DNA from: Paraburkholderia sp. IMGN_8
GTDB lineage: Bacteria; Pseudomonadota; Gammaproteobacteria; Burkholderiales; Burkholderiaceae
DNA: 64,000 bases
Assembly (NCBI RefSeq): GCF_038050405.1
Contig: NZ_CP150901.1
Location: 3,286,001-3,350,000, forward strand
Direction: 5' to 3'
The notes beneath the pieces were generated by a model. The model worked only from the letters and a program-made list of their open reading frames with translations, did no database searches and had not been told where the DNA came from. A program made the translations under genes and the position numbers. Shown here in pieces: positions 8,559 to 17,269 of the stretch; position 1 is the first letter of the stretch; each line of letters begins with the position of its first letter.

Positions 8559-10148
8559 CTATTGAGCGCTGTTCCCGCCTGAGTTGCCCGGGCTGGCGTC
8601 GGCGTTAGCCGGGATGTCGCCGTAGCCGCCCAGACCGCCCTTGCCGTAGCTGCGGTCGAGCTCGGTCGAATCGCCGTGAATATTGAGCTTCACGGTCGGC
8701 GACAAGGTGCCGCCACGGCGCGGACCCACCGCGTCGATGAACGATTCGACGAGGCCGCCCGGCATCACATAATGCGAGTACGACTGGAATGCCCGCGGAT
8801 TCTGATTCGGGTCCAGTGCGTAAGGCGCACCGATCGGCTGATCGAGATCGGTCGGATTGCCGAGCACCAGGCCGCTGCCCTTGTTCAGCGGCAGGAAGTC
8901 GCTGCGAATGCCGTTGCCGACGAAACCGTACACGCCGTCAGGACCGGTGACGCCGGCCGCATAGGTCGGCCGGTGACTGATCGTGAACAGGTAGTACTTG
9001 CCGTCCTTGATGTAGATCTGCGGCCGCTCGGTCTGATCGTTGACGCAGTTGGCTGACAGCAGCGGCGGCAGGAACTTCCACTGCGTGAGCTGCTTGTTCG
9101 TGGCCACCGCAAGACCGACGTTCGCCTTCTGATAGGTCGCGCCGGAATCCATCACCGCATTGAGGTCTTCCTTGTACGGATCGTTGGCCGCATAACCCAG
9201 GTCGGCATCGGTACAGGTGCGGGCGCCACGCGGGCCAGCCGTGTTGCCTTCGAACACCATGAACGTCTTGCCCGGATTCGCCGGGTCGACGAACACGAAC
9301 GGATCGCGGAACGAGTAGTACACGTTCTGATCGCGCGACTGGTACAGCTTGCCGTCCGGTTGGAGCAGCGCATCGTGCTGGTCGAATCCGTCGAACCACA
9401 CATGCTTGTCGTCGGCGTGAATATGCCCGTCCGTGCGTGTGATGATCGCGATCGGCGGCGTGATGTCCTGGCCGCCCTCAGCCGTGCGGTTGAACGACAG
9501 CGCGGTGTAGTAGAGGCTGACATTGTTGCCGTTCAGCATCCGCGCGGAGCCCGACCATTCAGCGTTCTGCGTCATCGGCGCGGTGCCGAAGACTTTCACG
9601 CTCGCGCCGTCCGGGAACAGGTGCCCACCGTAGGTCCAGCCACCGTTCGCCGGACGCAGCGCGGCCGGAATCCCTGCCCGCCGGTAGAAGAAGCCGATGC
9701 GAGCATGCACGTGACGGTCGTCGAACGAGTAGCCCGCGTGCGGATCGGCCGTCAGCGAGAAGATGACTTCCCAGCCCTTGAAGCTCAGGTTATTCGCCTT
9801 GACGTCGGAAAGCGGCCACGTATCCCACACCCAGACGTTCGAGTTGATCAGCGGGAAGTCCGACGGAATGTCCGGCATGGTCAGCGATGCCGGCAGCGAA
9901 TTCTTGTCCGCAGCCGTCGCGGTGTGCGATTGCGCCTTGATCTGGCGGACGTCTGCACGCGTCCAGCGCATCGTGAAACTGCTTTCGGGGTCGTAAGCCT
10001 GCTGCGAGTGCGGGGTCGGCGCCGGGAACCCAGTAGCCGTTTGAGCCAGTGCGGGCACCGCCGTGACGGCAAGCAGGGAACCGGAAACCAGGCCGGCGCG
10101 CAAGCGGGTGCGGGCTGACGCCGCAGGTGAGAGTCGTCGAGATGTCAT
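8559..10148 (-). CDS. levansucrase, glycoside hydrolase family 68
   Basis: A 529-residue exported enzyme that transfers the fructosyl unit of sucrose onto growing levan or water. A long Arg-rich signal peptide (about 1-36, ending VPALAQ) begins the protein. Catalytic residues are visible: nucleophile Asp109 in VWDTWPL, transition-state stabiliser Asp282 in FRDPFVF, and acid/base Glu374 in DQTERPQ. The length is typical of Gram-negative SacB/LscB enzymes. Its promoter region faces the divergent LacI regulator, and three palindromic sites lie 57-106 bases upstream of its start. This suggests sucrose- or fructose-responsive repression. No sucrose permease or fructokinase gene is adjacent. Confidence 0.95.
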   Translation of the reverse strand: MTSRRLSPAASARTRLRAGLVSGSLLAVTAVPALAQTATGFPAPTPHSQQAYDPESSFTMRWTRADVRQIKAQSHTATAADKNSLPASLTMPDIPSDFPLINSNVWVWDTWPLSDVKANNLSFKGWEVIFSLTADPHAGYSFDDRHVHARIGFFYRRAGIPAALRPANGGWTYGGHLFPDGASVKVFGTAPMTQNAEWSGSARMLNGNNVSLYYTALSFNRTAEGGQDITPPIAIITRTDGHIHADDKHVWFDGFDQHDALLQPDGKLYQSRDQNVYYSFRDPFVFVDPANPGKTFMVFEGNTAGPRGARTCTDADLGYAANDPYKEDLNAVMDSGATYQKANVGLAVATNKQLTQWKFLPPLLSANCVNDQTERPQIYIKDGKYYLFTISHRPTYAAGVTGPDGVYGFVGNGIRSDFLPLNKGSGLVLGNPTDLDQPIGAPYALDPNQNPRAFQSYSHYVMPGGLVESFIDAVGPRRGGTLSPTVKLNIHGDSTELDRSYGKGGLGGYGDIPANADASPGNSGGNSAQ

Positions 10149-10204
10149 TTTGGCCGCGTCCTAATGAGTGGGAGAGAACGTGTAATATTTCGCAATATTC
10201 ACAA

Positions 10205-10254
10205 CAAAACCGGTTTGGATGCTAAGCCAAACCGGTTTGGAAGTCAAACGTTTG
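10205..10254. promoter_or_regulatory. three LacI-type operators between levansucrase and its regulator
   Basis: Three palindromes share an AAAC core: AAACCGGTTT centred at 10211/10212, the same within the perfect 14-mer CCAAACCGGTTTGG at 10227-10240, and CAAACGTTTG at 10245-10254. The first two centres are 22 bases apart, close to two helical turns, which would place dimers on one face of the DNA. The position between divergent genes fits control of both. Confidence 0.75.
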
Positions 10255-10346
10255 CGCGATGCTGTACCATGCGGTGTGTTTTGTCATGAAACGGTGTGCC
10301 AAGCCTTGCTGGCAGCCGGAAACGGGGGATTCACGAGGGTGCAACG

Positions 10347-11360
10347 GTGAAAGTGAATTTAAAAACGCTATCCAGCTCGCTCGGTCTTTCGCGAACGACC
10401 GTTAGCCGGGCGCTAAACGGTTACGACGATGTCAGCGAAGCGACCCGCGAACGGGTCAGAAAAGCCGCCGAAGAGCTGGGCTACCACGCGGACCCGACGG
10501 CGCGCCGCCTCGCGACCGGCCGTGCGGAGGCCGTCGGCATCATCTATCCGTTCGGGGCGGGCGATCTGGGCGACCCCCGGTTTGGCGAAGTCGTCGCGGG
10601 CATGACGGAAGGTCTTGGAGCGAAGGGGCTCGACCTCTTCATCGTCTCGGCGCGACCGAATGCGGAGCTCGAGACGTACCAGCGCCTTGTCGATGGCAAG
10701 CTGGTGGACGGCCTGATCGTGGCGCGTACACTGATGGACGATCCACGTATCCGCTTTCTTCAGGAGCAGAATTTCCCGTTTATCGCGTACGGCCGCACCA
10801 ACAGCCCCGTGCCGTACGGATGGTTCGACTTCGACAATGAAGCGGGCGCCCGTGCGGCGGCTCAACGCCTGATTGATTTCGGGCACCGCAGAATCGCCAT
10901 GGTGAGCGCGCCGCAGACGATCAGCTTTGCGGCGCAACGGCGCGCGGGGTTTCTGAGCGCATTGCGCGCGGCGAATATCGAGCCGGAGGCATCGCTGATA
11001 GTCGAGTGCTCGTTTGACAGGACGGGAGGCTACGAAGCGACACGCGCATTGCTGAACCGCGCCGATCCGCCGTCAGCCGTGCTGATCGACAACAACATTG
11101 CGGGCACGGGCGCGTTTCGCGCCATCGCCGACAGCGGCAAAAAGATCGGCACGGACATCTCGTTGATTGTCTACGACGGCGTGCCGGCCGATGTTGCGTT
11201 CCCGTACACGGTGACCTCCGTCGTGCAGCCTACCGGGCATGCGTCGGGCAAGACCATCGCCGAGCTGATCGTGGGCGCCATCGCCGACAGGGCGCATTGC
11301 GAGCACCGGTTAGCGCAACCCTCTATCGAGCCAGGCGACACAGACGGCCCGCCCCGCTGA
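10347..11360 (+). CDS. LacI-family transcriptional regulator
   Basis: A 337-residue regulator starting at the GTG at 10347, with GAGGG 7 bases before it. Upstream in-frame codons do not resemble the family. The helix-turn-helix covers residues 3-26 (NLKTLSSSLGLSRTTVSRAL), with the hinge helix near PTARRLATGRA. The rest is a periplasmic-binding-protein-like sugar sensor domain. It is divergent from levansucrase and faces three matching palindromic operators, so it most likely represses levan genes and itself until a fructose-derived or sucrose ligand appears. The ligand cannot be read from the sequence. Confidence 0.93.
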   Translation: MKVNLKTLSSSLGLSRTTVSRALNGYDDVSEATRERVRKAAEELGYHADPTARRLATGRAEAVGIIYPFGAGDLGDPRFGEVVAGMTEGLGAKGLDLFIVSARPNAELETYQRLVDGKLVDGLIVARTLMDDPRIRFLQEQNFPFIAYGRTNSPVPYGWFDFDNEAGARAAAQRLIDFGHRRIAMVSAPQTISFAAQRRAGFLSALRAANIEPEASLIVECSFDRTGGYEATRALLNRADPPSAVLIDNNIAGTGAFRAIADSGKKIGTDISLIVYDGVPADVAFPYTVTSVVQPTGHASGKTIAELIVGAIADRAHCEHRLAQPSIEPGDTDGPPR

Positions 11361-11366
11361 CAGCGC

Positions 11367-12329
11367 TCAAAGGTTCTCTTTCGCGACCAGTTGCAACGGC
11401 GTTTCAATGAAGCGCGACAACTCGCTCTGCTTTTTCCCTTCGGCGATGGCCTTGAGCGCCACGTCAATGCCGAACACGGCCTGCCTGTCGGCGAACTGGT
11501 TCATGGTCGCGAGCACCCGGCCGTCGGCGAGCAGCGGTTTGATAGCGTCGCTATTGTTGTAGCCGGTGACGTACACACCGCCGGCTCGCCCTTCGTCGCG
11601 CACCGCCTCGACCGCTCCCATCGCCATATTGTCGTTGCCGCACAATAGCGCGCGGATCCGCGGATGGTCGCTCAACATCCTGGCCGCAGCCGCTTTGCCT
11701 TTTTCGTATTCCCAGTCACCGGATCGGATAGCGACGATCTTCATGCGTGCCGCGTTCATCGCATCTTTGCAGCCTGCCGTGCGTTGCTGCGCATTGCGGT
11801 CGGCGGAAATGCCTTCGATGATCCCGACTTCGTCGCCCGCTTTAAGTCTGCGCGCCAGATAGTTACCCACCTCCATCGCGCCCTTCCGGTTGTTCGGACC
11901 CACGAACGGTACGGAGATGCCCGCGGCATCCTGGGCGGCTTCATCGAGTGAGTTGTCGATGGTGACCATGATGATGCCCGCTTTGATTCCCTTCGCGATG
12001 ACAGGCGTCAGCGCTTTCGAATCAGTCGGTGCGATAACGATCGCGTTCATCCTGGCGTCAATCATTTCATCGACGATACGGATCTGGGCGGACGTATCGG
12101 TTTCCGCTGCCGTTCCCCGAACCGTCAGATCGAACTGCGAAGCGAAGTGCTTCTGGTAGTTCTGCGCGGCGCTCGCCATGGCCACCGCGTACGGGTCAGC
12201 GAGAGACTTCAACACGAGTGCGACCATCGGCTTGCCGCCCTGCATCGCATCGGCACGTCCCGCGCCTGTCAGGCCGGCCGCTGCAAGCGCGCCGGCAACG
12301 AGCACGCGGCGGCGCATCCTCTGTGTCAT
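11367..12329 (-). CDS. orphan sugar ABC transporter substrate-binding protein
   Basis: A 320-residue exported binding protein (RbsB-like, peripla_BP_4 class). The ATG at 12329 is preceded by AGGAGGGG and followed by an Arg-rich signal peptide (RMRRRVLVAGALAAAGLTGAG). Ribose/xylose-type features are NDNMAMGAVEAVRD and a ligand region starting VALVLKSLADPYAVAM. It converges on the LacI gene with only 6 bases between their ends. No permease or ATPase gene is adjacent, so the membrane partners must be elsewhere, or it serves as a sensor. Fructose-oligosaccharide capture would fit the neighbourhood but is speculative. Confidence 0.88.
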   Translation of the reverse strand: MTQRMRRRVLVAGALAAAGLTGAGRADAMQGGKPMVALVLKSLADPYAVAMASAAQNYQKHFASQFDLTVRGTAAETDTSAQIRIVDEMIDARMNAIVIAPTDSKALTPVIAKGIKAGIIMVTIDNSLDEAAQDAAGISVPFVGPNNRKGAMEVGNYLARRLKAGDEVGIIEGISADRNAQQRTAGCKDAMNAARMKIVAIRSGDWEYEKGKAAAARMLSDHPRIRALLCGNDNMAMGAVEAVRDEGRAGGVYVTGYNNSDAIKPLLADGRVLATMNQFADRQAVFGIDVALKAIAEGKKQSELSRFIETPLQLVAKENL

Positions 12330-12436
12330 TGGCTTTTTCCCCTCCTGGCCCTGGCTGACGGACAGTCGCCGCGCCTTCACATAAAAACTCGTTGTTATTG
12401 TACTGACTCGACTGAAGGAGCCATGCGCTACCGCAT

Positions 12437-13921
12437 TCAGATCGAACCCGTCAGCGCCGACAAACCGGAGGCGATCTCATCGAACAACGGCCTGCTGCCC
12501 ACGTCCTCGCTCATGCAATCCACCTTCAGCTTCTCGAGCTTCGCCACGATGCCCTGCTGTTCCTCCCGCAGATCGCATCGATCGATCAGTTCCTCGAGCA
12601 GACAACCAAACGCCCGAACTTCGAGCCGCTGAAGCGCAGGCCCAAGCGCGTGGTCATCAGGCGCATAGAAAGCCGCCGCGCCGAAATCGCCCAGCAATGC
12701 ACGGCCTCGCCCGCAATGCAGAATATTGTGGGCGTACAGGTCGCCATGCATGACGCCTTGCTGATGCAAATGGCACGCTGCCGAAGCGATGCCATGTGCA
12801 ATGCGCAACGCAGAAGTCAGATCGAAGCGGGTGTCCGTACCGTAGACGTCGCGCGTGCACGATGCGAGGCTCGGCGGCCCGGCGAGGTTTCTGAATTGCG
12901 GATCGATCAGTTCCATCACAAGCCCGTGCGCGCCCGTCGGATGGTCCTTCACTTTGCCCATCACTGGAATCAGATTCGGATGATCGCCCGCACGGATGCA
13001 AGCCGCCATCTCGCAGTCTGGCAAACCATCGCTGGTCACCGAGCCTTTGAACAACTTGACTGCAACGGGTTGGCACGCGTTCCCAGTAGTCCGAATTAAC
13101 TCCGCGCGGTAAATGACGCCGGAAGCACCCTCGCCCAACTGATCCTCGAGTTTCAATGTGTCCCAGCGAATCTCGGCGATCGGCGTGTCGGTCAGCGCTG
13201 CGGTCTCCAGCATTTCGCTAAACGGGTTGCCGGCATACGCAAGCCAGGAAAGCCGCGGCAGACGCAACAACCACGCGGGCAGCCCGCTTAGCTGGTTGGC
13301 CGCGAGACGCAGGAGTTCGAGCCGCGAGCAGGCGGCCAACGTCTCGGGTAACGTCTGCAAGCGATTACCGGCGAGCATCAGCTTCTGTAGCTGTGTACAG
13401 TTGCCGATTTCGGCAGGCAGCGCTTCAATCTCGTTGTCGGTCAGGATCAGCCAACGCAGTTGAGCGGGAAGCGATCTGCCCGACACCTCGCGTATGCGAT
13501 TTGCCTTGAAGCCGATCATGCTCAATTGCGGGCATTGCCCCAGAACCTCCGGCAGTTCGGTGAACTGGTTGTCAGAGGCGAAGATGATGCGCAGCTTGCT
13601 CAGCCGCGGCAAATCCGCGGGCAGCGTCGAGAGCGCATTGCCGGACAGGTCGAGGATTTCCAGCGTGTCGGACAGATCGAAAATCTCGCGTGGAAATTCG
13701 CTCAGTCCGCAAGCCAGTTTAAGTCGCCGGGTCCCCGCCAGTTGTCCGGCCCGCAGTTGTTCAAGTGTGTTCGTCACAATCGTAGAGAAGATATCCGGGT
13801 TGCCGGTGAGCGTCGTGCCCAAGGTATCGATTCTAATCTGCGGCACGCACAGCCATGGATTGACGGGTATCGCATCCACCCGATCACGCACTGAAGACGG
13901 ACGCGAGGAATTGAATAGCAA
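12437..13921 (-). CDS. leucine-rich-repeat protein kinase
   Basis: A 494-residue soluble fusion. Residues about 60-230 hold roughly seven leucine-rich repeats (pattern LxxLDLSGNxLSxLPxxL). Residues about 256-490 are a Ser/Thr/Tyr-type kinase: glycine loop GEGASGVIYRAE from 263, lysine VAVK at 289, catalytic loop HGDLYAHN at 392-399 and DFG at 412-414. The loop is HGD rather than HRD, a class lacking the Arg that reads activation-loop phosphate. The first 48 residues look unlike the family. The longest frame starts with TTG at 13921, while a GTG at 13777 begins the recognisable region, so the true start may be 13777. No export signal is seen, so it is probably a cytoplasmic signalling protein or injected effector. 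Confidence 0.85.
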   Translation of the reverse strand: MLFNSSRPSSVRDRVDAIPVNPWLCVPQIRIDTLGTTLTGNPDIFSTIVTNTLEQLRAGQLAGTRRLKLACGLSEFPREIFDLSDTLEILDLSGNALSTLPADLPRLSKLRIIFASDNQFTELPEVLGQCPQLSMIGFKANRIREVSGRSLPAQLRWLILTDNEIEALPAEIGNCTQLQKLMLAGNRLQTLPETLAACSRLELLRLAANQLSGLPAWLLRLPRLSWLAYAGNPFSEMLETAALTDTPIAEIRWDTLKLEDQLGEGASGVIYRAELIRTTGNACQPVAVKLFKGSVTSDGLPDCEMAACIRAGDHPNLIPVMGKVKDHPTGAHGLVMELIDPQFRNLAGPPSLASCTRDVYGTDTRFDLTSALRIAHGIASAACHLHQQGVMHGDLYAHNILHCGRGRALLGDFGAAAFYAPDDHALGPALQRLEVRAFGCLLEELIDRCDLREEQQGIVAKLEKLKVDCMSEDVGSRPLFDEIASGLSALTGSI

Positions 13922-14049
13922 GATCCGAAGCGCCTTCAGACAATCTGTGGTTTAAATTATCGAATATCGGCACTATTTCATCGCGAGTTCACGAACCCGC
14001 GTTGGCGGCCCGCCATCTGCGCCGCCAATTAGCTCAGGAGTTAAGCAAA

Positions 14050-14640
14050 ATGACCTACGCGTACAAGGTGATGGACTCTCCCGTCGGCAAGCTGAAGCTC
14101 GTTGCACACGGCGACCGGTTGACCGCGATTCTGTGGGAGAACGACAAACCGAACCGGGTGCGTCTGCATGCGATGGTCGAAGCGAATGATCGGCCGATCC
14201 TCGTCGAAACCGAGCGGCAGCTGAATGAATATTTCTCCGGCACGCGAAGCCGGTTCGACCTGGCACTCGATTTTGAAGGAACCGGCTTCCAGAAGAAGGT
14301 TTGGGAGGCGTTGTTGACGATTCCGTTCGGCGAAACGCGCAGCTATAAGGAGATCGCGGTACAGATCGGCGACGTCAAAGCCGTGCGGGCGGTAGGTGCG
14401 GCGAACGGCAAGAATCCACTCTCGATCGTCGCGCCCTGTCATCGCGTGATCGGCGCTTCCGGAGATCTGACGGGCTTCGCCGGTGGATTGGCGAACAAAC
14501 AATTTCTCCTGTCGCTCGAATCCGGACAGACTTCGCTGGAAATGCATGCTGCCGTTGAAAACGAGGAGGCGCCGGCGCAACCTGCAAGGCAATCGCTACG
14601 CTCGGAGACGCAGCCTTCGCTGTTCGGCAGCGGCGGGTAG
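14050..14640 (+). CDS. ogt: methylated-DNA-protein-cysteine methyltransferase
   Basis: A 196-residue suicide DNA-repair protein that removes methyl from O6-methylguanine. The acceptor is Cys130 in the motif PCHRV, within the C-terminal domain that begins GTGFQKKVWEALLTIPFGET. The usual SYKEIA and GAANGKNP helices are present. The start at 14050 has AGGAG 9 bases upstream. A C-terminal extension of about 35 residues after the last conserved helix is Glu/Ala/Gln-rich and unusual for Ogt. It appears to be a single-gene unit beside the LRR-kinase. Confidence 0.95.
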   Translation: MTYAYKVMDSPVGKLKLVAHGDRLTAILWENDKPNRVRLHAMVEANDRPILVETERQLNEYFSGTRSRFDLALDFEGTGFQKKVWEALLTIPFGETRSYKEIAVQIGDVKAVRAVGAANGKNPLSIVAPCHRVIGASGDLTGFAGGLANKQFLLSLESGQTSLEMHAAVENEEAPAQPARQSLRSETQPSLFGSGG

Positions 14641-14823
14641 GCGACGCGTTTGTGGCTAAGGAACGCATGTGTAAGGCATAGTGGACAATGGGCGCATTCG
14701 CCGGCCTCGGCATGGGCCTGAACGGTGTGTTCACCGCGTTCGCCGCGCCGGTGCTGTCGCCGCTCGGCGCGCGGCGGCTTTTATACTGGAACTTTCCTTA
14801 CCCATCGAGAGGAGCTTGCCGCA

Positions 14824-15603
14824 ATGTCTGCTTATGAAGCCAAAGTGCCGCGGGTACTGTTGACGAACGACGACGGTATCGACGCGCCCGGCCTCGCCGT
14901 GCTCGAAGCCGTCGCCGCCGAGCTCGCACACGAAGTCTGGGTGGTCGCGCCCGAGCATGATCAGAGCGGCACGTCGCATTCGATCAGCCTGCATTCGCCG
15001 CTGCGGGTCAGCCGCCAGGGCGAGCGGCGATTCGGCGTCGTGGGCACGCCCGGCGATTGCGTCGTGATGGGCGTGCGTCATCTGATGCGCGACGCGCCAC
15101 CGACGCTCGTTCTCTCCGGTGTCAATCGCGGTGGTAATCTCGGCGTGGAGACGATGTTCTCCGGCACGGTGGGTGCGGCAATGACGGGCCTGTTACTGGG
15201 CCTGCCGTCGTTCGCCTTGAGCCAGACTTTCAGCGATCGCGACAAAGTGCGCTGGGACACCGCACGTGCGCTCGCACCGGATGTGATCCGTCAGTTGCTC
15301 GCGATCGGACATGAAGTTCCGACCTGCCTGAACATCAATTTCCCCGATGTCGACGCGGCGGCTGCCGGCCCGCTCACGCCGACGAAGCAAGGCGTCGGAC
15401 TCGTCGAAGATATCGAGGTGCTGCCGCAGGTCGATCCGCGTGGCATGGCCTACCATTGGTTGCGTTTCCAACGAGGCGCGCGCACGAACGACCCCGATAG
15501 CGAAACGGCTGTGGTGGCCTCGGGCCGCGTCTCGGTGACGCCGCTTTCCTTCGATCGCACGGATGAGCGCACTTTCGCGAAGCTCGCTGCGTCGCTGTTG
15601 TGA
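14824..15603 (+). CDS. surE: 5'/3'-nucleotidase SurE
   Basis: A 259-residue metal-dependent nucleoside monophosphate phosphatase. The N-terminal acidic pair in RVLLTNDDG (Asp16-Asp17), the APEHDQSGTS loop and SGVNRGGNLG are the family signature residues that hold the divalent metal. The start at 14824 follows a GAGAGGAG site. The usual genomic partners of surE in proteobacteria (pcm, nlpD, rpoS) are absent, and the gene probably stands alone. It may therefore be a second copy, which only the rest of the genome can show. Confidence 0.94.
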   Translation: MSAYEAKVPRVLLTNDDGIDAPGLAVLEAVAAELAHEVWVVAPEHDQSGTSHSISLHSPLRVSRQGERRFGVVGTPGDCVVMGVRHLMRDAPPTLVLSGVNRGGNLGVETMFSGTVGAAMTGLLLGLPSFALSQTFSDRDKVRWDTARALAPDVIRQLLAIGHEVPTCLNINFPDVDAAAAGPLTPTKQGVGLVEDIEVLPQVDPRGMAYHWLRFQRGARTNDPDSETAVVASGRVSVTPLSFDRTDERTFAKLAASLL

Positions 15604-15786
15604 TGGTCGGGTCGAATGCATTCGGCCGGGTTCGCGCCAAAAAATCACCTATGCTTGCTACGAAGCACGATTGCCTGTGATGCGTGATTGCATCGCGATC
15701 TGCTTTCACGGCTGGCGGCGAAAGTTGGCGATATGCCGTCCGCTTACGACAAACCGAATTGAACTCGATCCACGGTGGAGTGTGAC

Positions 15787-16365
15787 ATGGCGATACTGAT
15801 TCTGGGATTGTTGATCTTTCTTGGCGTGCATTCGGTGCGCATCTTCGCCGAAGACTGGCGTAGCGCGCAGATCGCACGTATCGGCGAGAAACGCTGGAAG
15901 GCAATCTACTCAATCGTTTCTGGCATCGGGCTCGTGGTGATCATCTGGGGCTACGGATTGGCGCGCGCGCATCCCGTGTCAGTGTGGACGCCGCCGACCT
16001 GGGCGCGGCACGTTGCAATACCGTTGGTCGCCGTCGCCTTCATCCTGTTCCCTGCTGCGCATGTCCCGAACAACCACTTCAAGACGCTGCTCGGTCATCC
16101 GATGGTTCTGAGTGTGCTTCTGTGGGCCTTCGCACATTTGCTGGCAACCGGCACGCTGTCGGCAGTGGTGCTGTTCGGCGCGTTCCTGCTCTGGGCGATC
16201 GTCGATTTCCTCTCCGCGCGGCGACGCGACCTGCTAGCGGGGACGACGTATCCGCCGGCAAACGTGGCAGGCGATGGCATCGTTATCGTCTCCGGACTTG
16301 TTGTATGGGCGTTGTTTGCGTTCCTGCTTCACGGGTGGTTGTTCGGCGTGCGGCCGATGGGGTAG
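15787..16365 (+). CDS. NnrU family membrane protein
   Basis: A 192-residue protein with about five hydrophobic membrane segments (residues 1-14, 43-60, 78-96, 105-138 and 155-185) and the conserved AHVPNNHFKTLLGHPM motif of the NnrU family. NnrU was named for a role in nitric-oxide-related respiration in Rhodobacter and Pseudomonas, but the biochemical function is unclear and a relation to phospholipid or hopanoid methylation-type membrane proteins has been suggested. No denitrification genes are nearby. The ATG at 15787 has a weak upstream GGTGGAG. Confidence 0.88.
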   Translation: MAILILGLLIFLGVHSVRIFAEDWRSAQIARIGEKRWKAIYSIVSGIGLVVIIWGYGLARAHPVSVWTPPTWARHVAIPLVAVAFILFPAAHVPNNHFKTLLGHPMVLSVLLWAFAHLLATGTLSAVVLFGAFLLWAIVDFLSARRRDLLAGTTYPPANVAGDGIVIVSGLVVWALFAFLLHGWLFGVRPMG

Positions 16366-16435
16366 GCAACGCCACGCTCCCCATGCTCCTTCAGGGCGGA
16401 TCCGGCAGGGTCATCGTCAGCGCAACGATCTCAGC

Positions 16436-17218
16436 CTATGTATGGGCGCCGCAGGCGCATGCCGGGGCATGATAGCGGCCGTTGTTTTCGACTACTCCGC
16501 CCTGGCCATACATGTTGTGCAGCCGGGCCCAATCGACCAGCGAGTGAAACGGGCCGTTCTCGTTGCGGCCCTTCGGCATGACGTCCAGCAGCCCGTAAAT
16601 TCCAAGGAACTGCTCGCCGCCGCGGCCGAATGTCGAATAGGTCAGGAATATCTCGCCGGCCGCATTCCTGAAGAAGACGCTGTCGCCGGAGAGATCCTGC
16701 AGTCCCGCAGCCCAGTCCGGTGCCAGCTGAAAGTTATAGAGCGCTCTGCCTGAAGCGACCTGCTCGGCTGTGAAGGAAACATTGAAATCGTAGTTGAAGT
16801 CACTGCACGAGGAAGACACCCACCGGAAGCGCCATCCCATACGCTCGCGCACTGCCTCTATTTCAGCGATTGGCGCCCGCGCCACGGCGACATAGCTCAC
16901 GTCATTGTTCTCGAGGTGCGGCAGCAGCGGATCGATGTGGTCCACCTCAAGCGAACACCCGACGCACTGGTGCTCGACGCCGGGGCCCATCATGAAGTGC
17001 TTGACGAAGAGCTGGCTGCGTCCGTCGAACAGGTCCGAAAGCGTAACCTGTCCATCGGGTCCATCGAATACGTACTCCTTTTCAATTTTCATCCAGGGCA
17101 GTTCGCGCCGCTCGGCGGCCAGCGCGTCCCTGCGATGCGTCAGTTCCTTTTCCTTGGCGAGGAATGCGACCCGCGCCTTCATCCATTCATCAGGCGACAC
17201 AACACTGTGCGTTTCCAT
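16436..17218 (-). CDS. DUF899 thioredoxin-like protein
   Basis: A 260-residue cytoplasmic protein of the DUF899 family with a thioredoxin-like fold. Typical segments are EKELTHRRDALAAERRELPW near residue 20-45 and LFVKHFMMGPGVEHQCVGCS. The latter contains the CxxC-like CVGC pair that occupies the redox site position. The C-terminus ends with a Cys/His cluster (HAPACACGAHT) that might bind metal. It lies upstream of a GST gene on the same strand (51 bases), so the two may be a stress pair. The substrate is unknown. An AAAGGA site precedes the ATG. Confidence 0.87.
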   Translation of the reverse strand: METHSVVSPDEWMKARVAFLAKEKELTHRRDALAAERRELPWMKIEKEYVFDGPDGQVTLSDLFDGRSQLFVKHFMMGPGVEHQCVGCSLEVDHIDPLLPHLENNDVSYVAVARAPIAEIEAVRERMGWRFRWVSSSCSDFNYDFNVSFTAEQVASGRALYNFQLAPDWAAGLQDLSGDSVFFRNAAGEIFLTYSTFGRGGEQFLGIYGLLDVMPKGRNENGPFHSLVDWARLHNMYGQGGVVENNGRYHAPACACGAHT

Positions 17219-17269
17219 GTTCCAATCCTTTGCAAAGTAAGCGCGGGTTAGGACCAGCCGCGCAGAAAC

